15,495 bases of DNA. Source: an uncultured Oscillospiraceae bacterium (GTDB lineage: Bacteria; Bacillota; Clostridia; Oscillospirales; Oscillospiraceae). A program made the position numbers and the translations under genes. The notes under the pieces were generated by a model, which searched no databases, was not told where the DNA came from, and worked only from the letters and a program-made list of their open reading frames with translations. The DNA lies in contig CAKUHJ010000035.1 in the NCBI GenBank assembly GCA_934655935.1, positions 1 through 15,495 of the forward strand. Reading direction: 5' to 3'. Numbering within the stretch: position 1 is the first letter of the stretch; each line of letters opens with the position of its first letter. Shown here piece after piece: positions 1-6,810 of this stretch.

Positions 1-61
1 CTTCACACTTCCCCCGCTGCTCTGTCGCAGAGCTGCAGATCATAGTTTTTCGACTGTCTCG

Positions 62-88
62 GTGCCGCCCGGATTGACCGGGCGGCAC
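62..88. other. GC-rich hairpin overlapping promoter
   Basis: A perfect 11-bp inverted repeat (62-72 with 78-88) encloses the five-base loop ATTGA. The downstream tract is only CTCTTATGG, so it would be a weak intrinsic terminator for whatever gene lies to the left. The loop also supplies most of the -35 box of the next promoter, so the element may both end upstream transcription and shape initiation. The sequence shows the hairpin; its role is inferred. Confidence 0.6.
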
Positions 89-102
89 TCTTATGGTAGA
101 AT
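74..102 (+). promoter_or_regulatory. Vegetative promoter for the 124-1381 pair
   Basis: The -35 is TTGACC (74-79), followed by a 17-base spacer and -10 TAGAAT (97-102), with a TG one base upstream (extended -10). Both boxes match the housekeeping consensus at five of six positions. The predicted transcript starts about 15 bases before the ATG at 124. The -35 begins inside the loop of the 62-88 hairpin. Confidence 0.6.
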
Positions 103-123
103 GGCCCCAAAGGGGGCGCTGAT

Positions 124-537
124 ATGCACCTGATCGCAATCGTCGACGAGAATCTGGGAATGGCCTTCAACCGCCGCAGGCAGAGCCGGGACCGGCTGCT
201 GACGGCGCGGATCTGCGCGCTGGCGGGAGAGCATACGCTGTGGCTTTCTCCTTATTCGCTGACGCTGTTTGACAACAGCTGCAGGGCGCGCCTGTGTGCG
301 GACGAGCAGTTTCTGGAGCGGGCGCGGCCCGGAGAGCTTTGCCTGACAGAGCTGACCTCCCCGGCGCAGGTGCAGGCGCGGGTGGAGCGGCTGACGCTGT
401 TCCGCTGGAACCGGAGCTATCCCGCAGATGTGCAGCTGGGTCTTTCTCTGGAGCGCGGGTGGCGGCTGATCAGCCGGGAGGAATTTGCCGGCGCGTCGCA
501 TCCGCGCATCACGCAGGAGGCGTACGAGCGTGTTTAA
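124..537 (+). CDS. Conserved hypothetical protein, 137 aa
   Basis: Small soluble protein with no signal peptide or membrane segment. I recognise the pattern as a conserved clostridial family of unknown function but cannot name it. Apparent family hallmarks are an N-terminal strand followed by DENLGMAFNRRRQSRD (residues 8-23), a central FRWNRSYPADV segment near residue 96, and a C-terminal REEFAGASHPRIT segment. The N-terminus faintly recalls dihydrofolate reductase, but the protein is too short and lacks the rest of that fold. The ATG at 124 is preceded by AAAGGGGG (109-116) at 7-base spacing. The stop overlaps the start of the secreted nuclease gene by 8 bases, so the two are probably translationally coupled and functionally linked. 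No catalytic function is assigned. Confidence 0.75.
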   Translation: MHLIAIVDENLGMAFNRRRQSRDRLLTARICALAGEHTLWLSPYSLTLFDNSCRARLCADEQFLERARPGELCLTELTSPAQVQARVERLTLFRWNRSYPADVQLGLSLERGWRLISREEFAGASHPRITQEAYERV

Positions 538-1381
538 AAAAATTCTGCCGCTCGTGCTGCTGCTTTGCGTGCTCCTGTGCGCGTGCGGACTGCCGCTGCA
601 GGCACAGACGCGGATTTCGCCGGATGAAATCCCGGCGTACGCGGGCGAGCCGTACGTGGTTCTGAACGGGAACACGCCGGAATTCCCGGAGGAGGATTTT
701 ACCACGGATTCCTTCGAAACCTACTGCGCGCTCGACGCGTGGAACCGCTGCGGCGCAGCCTACGCAAATATCGGGACGGAGCTGATGCCGACCGGGAAGC
801 GCGGAGCCATCGGCCAGGTGAAGCCCAGCGGCTGGCAGACGGTGAAATATGACTGTGTGGACGGAAAGTACCTTTATAACCGCTGCCATCTGATCGGCTA
901 TCAGCTGACGGCGGAAAACGCGAACGAACGGAATCTGATTACCGGCACGCGGTATCTGAACGTGTGCGGGATGCTGCCGTTTGAAAACCTGGTGGCGGAC
1001 TACGTCAAGGAAACGCAGAAGCATGTACTCTATCGTGTGAGCCCGGTTTTTGAAGGGGAAAACCTTGTGGCCAGCGGCGTGCAGATGGAGGCCATGTCCG
1101 TGGAGGACCGGGGCGAGAGCGTGATGTTCAACGTCTACTGCTACAATGTGCAGCCCGGAATTGAAATTGACTATCGGACGGGCGAGAGCAGGCTCCTCCC
1201 GCAGCTGGAGGGGGAGACGGAGACCTTTGTGCTCAACATCCATACCAAAAAGATTCATCTGCCGGACTGCGCGAGCGTTTCGGAGATGAAGCAGGACTAC
1301 CGGCAGGACTATACCGGCCCGGCGCAGACGCTGCTTGCGCAGGGCTACACCGCGTGTGGGCGCTGCCGGCCGCTGGAATGA
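530..1381 (+). CDS. Secreted DNA/RNA non-specific endonuclease
   Basis: Predicted extracellular nuclease of the EndA/NucA-like Endonuclease_NS family, which cleaves DNA and RNA using a His-Me finger and a metal ion. I choose the GTG at 530 because AGGAGG (515-520) lies 9 bases upstream; the frame is open further back to an ATG at 485 that has no better ribosome site. From the GTG the protein has 283 residues: a basic-hydrophobic signal peptide (1-25, possible lipobox ending at Cys19), then the nuclease core with YNRCHLIGYQL (116-126, His120 as likely general base) and NLITGTRYLN (135-144, Asn144 as likely metal ligand). A C-terminal module (about 232-282) has His238, His243, Cys247, Cys276 and Cys279, resembling a small zinc-binding motif often attached to this family. 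The usual DRGH-type motif reads NRCH here. Probable roles are nutrient acquisition or DNA processing. Confidence 0.87.
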   Translation: MFKKILPLVLLLCVLLCACGLPLQAQTRISPDEIPAYAGEPYVVLNGNTPEFPEEDFTTDSFETYCALDAWNRCGAAYANIGTELMPTGKRGAIGQVKPSGWQTVKYDCVDGKYLYNRCHLIGYQLTAENANERNLITGTRYLNVCGMLPFENLVADYVKETQKHVLYRVSPVFEGENLVASGVQMEAMSVEDRGESVMFNVYCYNVQPGIEIDYRTGESRLLPQLEGETETFVLNIHTKKIHLPDCASVSEMKQDYRQDYTGPAQTLLAQGYTACGRCRPLE

Positions 1382-1431
1382 AGCATTTGTCAGGACGCTT
1401 TGTAGAAGATGTATTTTTTCTGCAAAGAGTC

Positions 1432-1460
1432 TTGACTTTTTTTGGACCTTCTGCTAATCT
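1432..1460 (+). promoter_or_regulatory. Probable promoter for tdh-kbl
   Basis: TTGACT (1432-1437) is a five-of-six -35 box. After 17 bases it is followed by TAATCT (1455-1460), a weak -10 matching three of six. The leader to the tdh ATG is about 75 bases and holds a small 5-bp stem (1493-1497 with 1505-1509) but no riboswitch I can recognise. The 159-base gap before tdh and the absence of a strong terminator after the nuclease gene leave read-through possible. Confidence 0.45.
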
Positions 1461-1540
1461 GTCTTTATCCAAAAGACACAACAAATAAAACAGTCCGCTT
1501 CTCACGGACGTTTGCAAGCTCAGGAAAGGCAGGAGGGCAC

Positions 1541-2581
1541 ATGGAAAGAAAAATGATGGACGCCATTGTCAAGCCCAGCGCGGGCGTGGGGCTGGAGCTG
1601 CGGCAGGTTCCGGTACCGGCGCCGGGACCGGGCGAGGTTCTGATCAAAATTCATAAGACCGCCATCTGCGGAACGGACGTCCATATTTACAACTGGGACC
1701 CCTGGGCGCAGCTGCACATCAAGCCGCCCATGACCATCGGGCACGAATATGTCGGCGAGGTCGCGGAGCTCGGCGCGGGCGTCACGGGGCTTTATGTGGG
1801 GCAGCGCGTATCCGGCGAGGGGCACATCACCTGCCACCGCTGCCGCAACTGCCACTCGGGCAACATCCAGTGGTGCAAGGATACCATCGGCGTCGGCGTC
1901 GACCGCGACGGCGCGTTTGCCGAATATGTCTGCATTCCGGAGTCGAACGTGATTATCATCGACGAGAGCCTGCCGGAGGATGTGGTTGCGTTCTTTGACG
2001 CGTTTGGCAACGCGACGCATACGGCGCTCATGTTCCCGCTTATCGGAGAGGATGTGCTCATTACCGGCGCGGGCCCCATCGGCATCATTGCCGCCGGAAT
2101 CTGCAAATTTGCGGGCGCGCGGCGCGTGATCATCACCGATGTGAACGATTACAGGCTTGAGCTGGCGCGGAAAATGGGCGTGGACGCGGCGGTCAACACG
2201 GCGAAGGAGGATCTGCACGCGGTCATGCGCGCGCAGGGCCTGACCGAGGGCTTCGACGTCGGCCTTGAGATGTCCGGAAACGCCGCGGCGTTCCATCAGC
2301 TGATTTCGGTCATGCGCAACGGCGGAAAGGTATCGCTGCTGGGCATCGGCAACAAGCCCATTGAGGTCGACATGAACACGATCATCTGCAAGGGCCTGAC
2401 GCTGCAGGGCGTCTATGGCCGCAGGATGGACAACTGGCACCAGATGTCCTATATGGTGCAGGGCGGCCTGGACCTGACGCCGGTGATCACGCATCGCTTC
2501 CATTATACGGAGTTTGAGCAGGGCTTTGCCGCGATGAACAGCGGAAAATCCGGCAAGGTCGTTCTGGACTGGACAAAATAA
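1541..2581 (+). CDS. tdh: L-threonine 3-dehydrogenase
   Basis: Zinc-dependent medium-chain dehydrogenase that oxidises L-threonine to 2-amino-3-oxobutyrate with NAD+; the product is handed to Kbl. The 346-residue length fits the family. The catalytic zinc site is visible as Cys43 (AICGTDVHIYNWD) and His68-Glu69 (GHE). The structural zinc lobe has Cys98, Cys101, Cys104 and Cys112. The NAD-binding fold has GAGPIG (176-181) and an acidic residue, Asp200, at the end of the second strand, favouring NAD+. The NATHTA segment (157-162) is typical of Tdh rather than other sorbitol or alcohol dehydrogenases. The ATG at 1541 follows AGGAGG (1531-1536) and is preferred over an upstream in-frame ATG at 1442 that lies inside the promoter. 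It sits 30 bases before kbl, giving the classic two-step threonine degradation operon. Confidence 0.95.
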   Translation: MERKMMDAIVKPSAGVGLELRQVPVPAPGPGEVLIKIHKTAICGTDVHIYNWDPWAQLHIKPPMTIGHEYVGEVAELGAGVTGLYVGQRVSGEGHITCHRCRNCHSGNIQWCKDTIGVGVDRDGAFAEYVCIPESNVIIIDESLPEDVVAFFDAFGNATHTALMFPLIGEDVLITGAGPIGIIAAGICKFAGARRVIITDVNDYRLELARKMGVDAAVNTAKEDLHAVMRAQGLTEGFDVGLEMSGNAAAFHQLISVMRNGGKVSLLGIGNKPIEVDMNTIICKGLTLQGVYGRRMDNWHQMSYMVQGGLDLTPVITHRFHYTEFEQGFAAMNSGKSGKVVLDWTK

Positions 2582-2611
2582 GGCAAATAGATTGTAACAG
2601 GAGGAATCTGG

Positions 2612-3799
2612 ATGAAAACCGCACTGCACGCTTTTGAGGAAGAGCTCCACGCCATCCGGGAGGCCGGGACCTGGCGCGAGGAGCGGATTATTACCACGCC
2701 GCAGCGCTCGTGCATCGACACGACGAAGAAAAGCCATGTGGTGAACCTGTGCGCGAACAACTATCTGGGCCTTTCCGACGATCCGCGGCTGATTGCGGCG
2801 GCGAAGGAAAGCTATGACAGGTGGGGCTTCGGCCTGTCCTCGGTTCGCTTCATCTGCGGCACGCAGCAGATTCACAAGGAGCTTGAGCGCCGCATTGCAA
2901 ATTTTGCCGGGACGGACGACGCGATTCTCTACTCCTCCTGCTTTGATGCAAACGGCGGCTTGTTCGAAACCCTTCTGGGGCCGGAGGACGCGGTGATCTC
3001 GGACGAACTGAACCATGCGTCCATCATCGACGGCGTGCGCCTGTGCAAGGCCAGACGCTACCGATACCTGAACAACAATATGGACGATCTGGAGGCCAAG
3101 CTCAGGCAGGCGCGGCAGGAGGGGTGCAAAAAAATCATCATCGCCACCGACGGCGTCTTTTCCATGGACGGCTACATTGCAAATCTCAAGGCCATCTGCG
3201 ACCTTGCCGACCGCTATGACGCGCTGAGCATGGTGGACGATTCGCACGCGGTAGGCTTTATGGGCGCGCACGGCCGCGGAACGGCGGAATACTGCGGCGT
3301 GATGGGCCGCGTGGACATCATCACCGGTACCTTCGGCAAGGCGATGGGCGGCGCGTCCGGCGGCTATACGGCGGCGCGGCAGCCGATTGTGGATCTGCTG
3401 CGGCAGCGCTCAAGGCCGTATCTGTTCTCCAATACGCTGGCGCCGGCGATCTGCGCGGCGACCATCTGCACCATCGAGCTGCTGGAAGCGTCGACCGCGC
3501 TGCGGGACCGGGTGCACGAAAACGCGCGCTATTTCCGCGCGGAGATGGAAAAGCTCGGCTTCGACCTGCTGCCCGGCGAGCATCCGATTGTTCCGGTTAT
3601 GCTCTATGATGCGAAGACCGCGCAGGAATTTGCACGCCGGATGCTGGAAAAGGGCGTGTATGTGGTCGGCTTCTGCTATCCGGTCGTCCCGAAGGGACGC
3701 GACCGCATCCGGACCCAGATTTCCGCCGGACATTCAAAGGAGGATCTTGATTTTGCGGTGCGCTGCTTCGGCGAGGTCAAGAAGGAAATGGGAATTTAA
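2612..3799 (+). CDS. kbl: Glycine C-acetyltransferase (2-amino-3-ketobutyrate CoA ligase)
   Basis: PLP enzyme of the alpha-oxoamine synthase family that cleaves 2-amino-3-oxobutyrate with CoA to glycine and acetyl-CoA, completing the Tdh pathway. The 395-residue length is normal for Kbl. Visible hallmarks are [10 protein letters not shown] (49-58), the [11 protein letters not shown] segment with His135, expected to stack on PLP, the [10 protein letters not shown] segment (209-218) with the PLP-binding Asp and His, and the Schiff-base lysine Lys243 in [20 protein letters not shown] (2599-2604) lies 7 bases before the ATG. The related enzymes KAS III-type 8-amino-7-oxononanoate synthase and serine palmitoyltransferase share the fold; the adjacent tdh decides in favour of Kbl. 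The gene ends at a terminator shared with the converging hsp20. Confidence 0.95.
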   Translation: MKTALHAFEEELHAIREAGTWREERIITTPQRSCIDTTKKSHVVNLCANNYLGLSDDPRLIAAAKESYDRWGFGLSSVRFICGTQQIHKELERRIANFAGTDDAILYSSCFDANGGLFETLLGPEDAVISDELNHASIIDGVRLCKARRYRYLNNNMDDLEAKLRQARQEGCKKIIIATDGVFSMDGYIANLKAICDLADRYDALSMVDDSHAVGFMGAHGRGTAEYCGVMGRVDIITGTFGKAMGGASGGYTAARQPIVDLLRQRSRPYLFSNTLAPAICAATICTIELLEASTALRDRVHENARYFRAEMEKLGFDLLPGEHPIVPVMLYDAKTAQEFARRMLEKGVYVVGFCYPVVPKGRDRIRTQISAGHSKEDLDFAVRCFGEVKKEMGI

Positions 3800-3810
3800 C
3801 GGATGATATA

Positions 3811-3846
3811 AAAAATGCCCCGCGCAGCGTTTCGGCTGCGCGGGGC
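3811..3846 (-). terminator. Intrinsic terminator between kbl and hsp20
   Basis: A perfect 12-bp GC-rich stem (3817-3828 with 3835-3846) has a six-base loop, GTTTCG. Read on the minus strand it is followed by ATTTTTTATATC, a good uridine tract, so it primarily ends hsp20 transcription. Read on the plus strand it is followed by GGCGTTATTT, a weaker tract, so it may also serve kbl. Confidence 0.88.
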
Positions 3847-3861
3847 GGCGTTATTTCCGGA

Positions 3862-4290
3862 TTATTTGAGCTCAATGCGCTTGGTGGCCGGGGCGGTTTC
3901 CACCTGCTTCGGCAGGCTCAGGCGCAGAACACCGTTTTCGTAGCTGCCGGTAATGTTGGCGGTATCGATTCCGGCGGTGTCAAAGCTCCGGCTGTAGGAG
4001 CCGTAGCCGCGCTCGCAGCGGACGAAGTTGCCCTTCTTATCCTTCTCCTCAAAGTCGGAATGGCGCTCGGCGGAAATGGTCAGGCGGTCGCCGTCCAGAT
4101 CCACGTGGATATCCTCCTTCTTGAAGCCCGGAAGATCGGCCTCCAGCAGATACTCCTTGCCGTTGTCACGGATATCGGTCTTGAACTCGGTCAGAGAGTT
4201 GTCGGAGAAGAATGCGCGCTCCAGCTCATCAAAGTCATGAAACGGATTGTAAATGGAATGATTCTTACGAGTATAAGGTACTAACATCAT
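3862..4290 (-). CDS. Small heat shock protein, Hsp20/alpha-crystallin family
   Basis: ATP-independent holdase chaperone that binds unfolding proteins in the cytoplasm. From the ATG at 4290 it has 142 residues, the family norm. The N-terminus MMLVPYTRKNHSIYNPFHDF is typical of clostridial Hsp20. The alpha-crystallin domain spans about 36-130, with the ADLPGFKKEDI turn (51-61) and the signature GVLRLSLPK (120-128). A C-terminal IEL resembles the I-x-I/V oligomerisation motif. GGGAGG (complement of 4296-4301) lies 5 bases before this ATG. The frame stays open upstream to an ATG at 4365 and a TTG at 4377; these would add 25-29 residues but lack a good ribosome site. A perfect CIRCE operator about 150 bases upstream indicates HrcA repression. 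The gene lies downstream of spoVFB on the same strand with no terminator between. Confidence 0.93.
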   Translation of the reverse strand: MMLVPYTRKNHSIYNPFHDFDELERAFFSDNSLTEFKTDIRDNGKEYLLEADLPGFKKEDIHVDLDGDRLTISAERHSDFEEKDKKGNFVRCERGYGSYSRSFDTAGIDTANITGSYENGVLRLSLPKQVETAPATKRIELK

Positions 4291-4438
4291 AATGGCCTCC
4301 CAGTCATGATCTTCAATCAGATACAGATGATATTTTTGCTGAACGGCTTTTTGCAGCTCGTTCATTTCTTTGAACAATTATGATGATAGACCGGATATGT
4401 GAACGATTCTGCATGTTTGTATGAACACAATGTTAATT

Positions 4439-4465
4439 TTAGCACTCAGAGAATTTGAGTGCTAA
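4439..4465 (-). promoter_or_regulatory. CIRCE operator (HrcA binding site)
   Basis: The sequence is TTAGCACTC, nine bases, then GAGTGCTAA, a perfect match to the CIRCE inverted repeat bound by the heat-shock repressor HrcA. It lies upstream of hsp20. On the minus strand the repeat could also house a promoter: a TTAGCA-like -35 and TAAAAT -10 separated by 18 bases would sit within it, so HrcA would occlude RNA polymerase directly. The element overlaps the TAG stop codon of spoVFB (4462-4464). The CIRCE match is seen directly; the promoter inside it is inferred. Confidence 0.95.
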
Positions 4466-5034
4466 ATCAGGAGCGGCTGGAGCTGCTCGCCCGAAAGCGC
4501 GGCGCGGAGCGTCTGCGGAAGCCTGCGGAAATCCGCGACGAGCGAACGGGGCTTCTTCTGCGCGTCATCCTGGCCGAAGGGAACAAAATAGAGGTGCCGC
4601 CGGGTAAGAAGCGTGCCGATGGACGGTGCGTTTCCTGCAAGGCCGTCGTTCGTGGAGACGGCGAGCACCACGGGACGCTCATTTCTCAGGTGCGCCTTTA
4701 CGGCCAGCGTGACCGGGCCGTCCGCAACGCCGGCGGCGAGCTTTGCGAGCGTATTTCCGGTGCAGGGCGCGACGACCAGCGCGTCCAGCAGCTTTTTCGG
4801 CCCGATGGGCTCCACCTGGGCGAGCGTATGCAGAATATCATGCCCGCAGAGGGTTTTCAGGCGCATGCAGAATTCATTGGCTGTGCCGAAGCGGGTGTCG
4901 GTGTGAAAGCTTGCCTCGGACATGATGGGAATGACGGCTTCGTATTCCCCGCACACCTCCGGCAGAATGTCCAGAACCGCGCGGAAGGTGCAGAACGAGC
5001 CGCACATGGCAAAGCCAACGGTTTTATGCTCCAT
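4462..5034 (-). CDS. spoVFB: Dipicolinate synthase subunit B
   Basis: Flavoprotein-like subunit that, with SpoVFA, makes dipicolinic acid in the mother cell during sporulation; dipicolinate is then loaded into the forespore core. The protein has 190 residues, close to the family length. Recognisable segments are GFAMCGSFCTF (7-17), the central DALVVAPCTGNTLAKLAAGV stretch characteristic of the flavoprotein/DpaB fold, and a C-terminal region rich in FVPFGQDDA. The ATG at 5034 follows AAAGGAG (complement of 5041-5047) and overlaps the end of spoVFA by 11 bases, indicating translational coupling. A longer open frame to 5301 lies inside spoVFA and is rejected. Its stop codon is embedded in the CIRCE operator of hsp20. 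Confidence 0.93.
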   Translation of the reverse strand: MEHKTVGFAMCGSFCTFRAVLDILPEVCGEYEAVIPIMSEASFHTDTRFGTANEFCMRLKTLCGHDILHTLAQVEPIGPKKLLDALVVAPCTGNTLAKLAAGVADGPVTLAVKAHLRNERPVVLAVSTNDGLAGNAPSIGTLLTRRHLYFVPFGQDDAQKKPRSLVADFRRLPQTLRAALSGEQLQPLLI

Positions 5035-5875
5035 GGGAATCTCCTTTCTCAGAAAAGCGCAGAATGCAGGCCAGAAGACATGCCGCAGCGCTTTCCGGAT
5101 ACATGCGCCCCGGAAGGCCCGGCGCGGCCAGAAAGCCCTGCGGAATGGGGGCCTCCGGCGCAAGCCCGCCCGGCGCGGAGGCAAGCTCCAGAAAGATGCA
5201 CTCTGCCGGGAGGGCAAGGACGGCTTCCCGGCTGAAGACGGGTGCGGGAACGGTATTGAACACGCAGCGGCAGCCGGGCAACGCCCCGCACAGATGGTCA
5301 AAGCCGACGCTCTTCAGGCCGAGCGCGCGGCAGAGCGCCCGCGCGGAGGGGCTTCTGGCTGCGACGGTGACCTCCGCGCCGAGCGCGGAAAGCTGCCGGG
5401 CAAGGCAGACGCCGATCCGGCCCCAGCCAAGCACCAGGCACGGACAGCCGCGGAGCGTGCGCGGCAGGCGCTGCATGGCGATGCAGATAGCGGCCTCCGC
5501 GGTAATGGCGGCGTTTTCCGCGGCGAAAAGCGGGTCCTCCAGATAGTCGAGAACGCGGATGGGCCTCGCCTGCAGAAGCGTCCGTGCGCCGGAAAGGCCG
5601 CCGCCAAAGAGAACGGCGCCGGGGCGCAGCCGGTCCAGCACCGTCTCCAGGCGCAGCGGTGCGCCGGCGCGGAGCTCTGCGCCGCCCGGCTGGAGCGCAG
5701 GAACCGGCAGGAGCACAGCCTCCACCCGGTCAAGCGCTGCGGGAAGCGGCCCGGCAGGGGCGGAGCCCGGCGCCGGCCAGCTTTCGACGCAGAAGCCCCT
5801 TTGCGCAAGGAGCTCTGCCAGGCGGCGCTGGCGCTCGTCGGCACCGATGAGAAAAAAAGAATGAATCAAACGCAT
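5024..5875 (-). CDS. spoVFA: Dipicolinate synthase subunit A
   Basis: NAD(P)-binding subunit of dipicolinate synthase, which oxidises the dihydrodipicolinate-pathway intermediate to dipicolinic acid in the sporulating mother cell. The protein has 283 residues, slightly shorter than usual. The N-terminal half carries a DpaA-type domain; the conserved segment LEDPLFAAENAAITAEAAI (112-130) is diagnostic. A Rossmann motif GWGRIG (150-155) begins the nucleotide-binding half. The ATG at 5875 is preceded by AGGAAG (complement of 5879-5884). The gene forms a two-gene operon with spoVFB and lacks the asd-dapG-dapA partners found after it in Bacillus. A strong terminator only about 36 bases upstream isolates it from the CAP gene, so its own promoter must lie in or next to that terminator. 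Confidence 0.92.
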   Translation of the reverse strand: MRLIHSFFLIGADERQRRLAELLAQRGFCVESWPAPGSAPAGPLPAALDRVEAVLLPVPALQPGGAELRAGAPLRLETVLDRLRPGAVLFGGGLSGARTLLQARPIRVLDYLEDPLFAAENAAITAEAAICIAMQRLPRTLRGCPCLVLGWGRIGVCLARQLSALGAEVTVAARSPSARALCRALGLKSVGFDHLCGALPGCRCVFNTVPAPVFSREAVLALPAECIFLELASAPGGLAPEAPIPQGFLAAPGLPGRMYPESAAACLLACILRFSEKGDSHGA

Positions 5876-5891
5876 GCACTTCCTTTCCGCT

Positions 5892-5900
5892 CATTCTATG
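5892..5900 (-). promoter_or_regulatory. Possible sporulation -10 element (sigma-E/K-like)
   Basis: On the minus strand the gap before spoVFA contains CATAGAATG, resembling the CATA-type -10 used by mother-cell sigma factors E and K. No clear -35 is seen, because the corresponding bases fall in the uridine tract of the preceding terminator. Initiation here would leave a leader of only about 10 bases with the ribosome site at its 5' end. Weak evidence, supported mainly by gene function and lack of other space. Confidence 0.3.
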
Positions 5901-5911
5901 CGCCCGCGCGG

Positions 5912-5939
5912 AAAAAAAGCCCCGCCCGAAGGGGCGGGG
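5912..5939 (-). terminator. Intrinsic terminator after the CAP-domain gene
   Basis: On the minus strand an 8-bp stem CCCCGCCC/GGGCGGGG (5932-5939 with 5920-5927) with a four-base loop is followed by CTTTTTTT. It lies about 54 bases past the CAP gene stop and 37 bases before spoVFA, separating the two units. Confidence 0.9.
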
Positions 5940-5992
5940 AAGAAGAAAAAACGGCTGTTTCTGTGTTCCGGGCGTTTGTACGCACGGTCTGG

Positions 5993-6649
5993 TCAGCCGA
6001 TAAACCACTGGGTCCAGTAGCCGCCGTCTGAAACATAGCCGACGCCGAGCGCGCTATAGTTTTCAGAAAGGATGTTCTCCCGGTGCGACGGCGAGGCCAT
6101 CCAGGCCTCCACCACAGTCTCCGGCGTCTGGTAGCCCATGGCGATATTTTCGCCGGCATAGGAATAGGAAATGCCGAACTGCCGCATCATATCATAGGGG
6201 CTTCCATAGTTGGGGCTGGTGTGAGAAAAATAATGGCTTTGCTGCATATCCTGGGATTTGGCCCGTGCGCCGAGGCAGAGCGCCCCGTCCAGACGCAGGG
6301 CGGGAAGACCGGCCTGCGCCCGCTGCGCGTTGACCAGCCCGGCGACCGCCTGCTCATAGGCAAGGCTCGCACCATCGGACGGCGTATCCGGTGCGGGGGG
6401 CTCGTCCGGCGTGGACGGCGTATCCGGCGCGGAGGGTTCGTCCGGGCAGAAAAGGTTCTCGCAGAAGCGCTGCGAAAAGCCGCACAGGAGCTCCTGTGCC
6501 GCCTCGCAGACGAGCGCGGGACGCTCGCAGGCGGAAAAAGAACTGCCGGAGGAGGGCGCGGTATCCCTCCACCCTGCCGCCGAAGCTGGCAGCGCAGCGC
6601 CTGCACTGAGCAAAAGGCCAAGGATGGATGCGGTAATCTTTCTGTTCAT
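5993..6649 (-). CDS. Secreted CAP-domain (YkwD/SCP-like) protein
   Basis: Extracellular protein of the CAP superfamily (cysteine-rich secretory, antigen 5, PR-1); bacterial members of the YkwD type are often wall- or spore-associated, with unknown biochemical role. The 218 residues comprise a signal peptide (1-24, cleavage after ASA), a Cys-containing segment (about 25-68), a Pro/Asp/Thr-rich linker (69-92), and a CAP domain (about 96-218). CAP hallmarks are HYFSHTSP (139-146), GENIAMG (166-172) and the WMASPSHRENIL stretch (183-194). The protein ends in YWTQWFIG, close to the domain's final strand. The ATG at 6649 is preceded by a near-perfect AAGGAGGT (complement of 6656-6663) at 6-base spacing. 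Its position next to spoVFAB hints at a spore or cell-wall role, but separate promoters and a terminator argue against one operon. Confidence 0.9.
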   Translation of the reverse strand: MNRKITASILGLLLSAGAALPASAAGWRDTAPSSGSSFSACERPALVCEAAQELLCGFSQRFCENLFCPDEPSAPDTPSTPDEPPAPDTPSDGASLAYEQAVAGLVNAQRAQAGLPALRLDGALCLGARAKSQDMQQSHYFSHTSPNYGSPYDMMRQFGISYSYAGENIAMGYQTPETVVEAWMASPSHRENILSENYSALGVGYVSDGGYWTQWFIG

Positions 6650-6670
6650 GGTAATACCTCCTTCCCCTCC

Positions 6671-6699
6671 TTTTTACGCCTGTTCCGGCGCGCTTTCAA
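6671..6699 (-). promoter_or_regulatory. Possible promoter of the CAP-domain gene
   Basis: On the minus strand TTGAAA (complement of 6694-6699), a 17-base spacer, and TAAAAA (complement of 6671-6676) make a plausible housekeeping promoter with a short leader. The -35 matches five of six and the -10 four of six. The divergent intergenic region also holds an 8-bp hairpin with one bulged G (6709-6728) of unknown role. Confidence 0.4.
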
Positions 6700-6741
6700 G
6701 CGGTAAATCCTGCCGCAGAGCGGGCAGGAAGGGAGAAAGGC

Positions 6742-6770
6742 TTGTATTTCCTAGCTTTTTTTGCTATACT
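6742..6770 (+). promoter_or_regulatory. Promoter of the DUF4364 gene
   Basis: TTGTAT (6742-6747), 17 bases, TATACT (6765-6770). The -10 matches five of six and the -35 four of six. It starts the transcript about 35 bases before the chosen ATG and is divergent from the CAP-gene promoter. Confidence 0.6.
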
Positions 6771-6810
6771 GAGAACGCAGAGAAATGATTTCCAGCGAGG
6801 TATGAGAGCG

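Noticed and set aside
1520..3271. 583-codon minus-strand open frame opposite tdh-kbl
   Set aside because: Antisense to two unmistakable enzymes; no ribosome site or family pattern. Shadow of codon bias.
4459..6031. Long plus-strand open frames opposite spoVFB and spoVFA
   Set aside because: Arginine/alanine/glycine-rich translations without domain pattern, antisense to well-supported genes.
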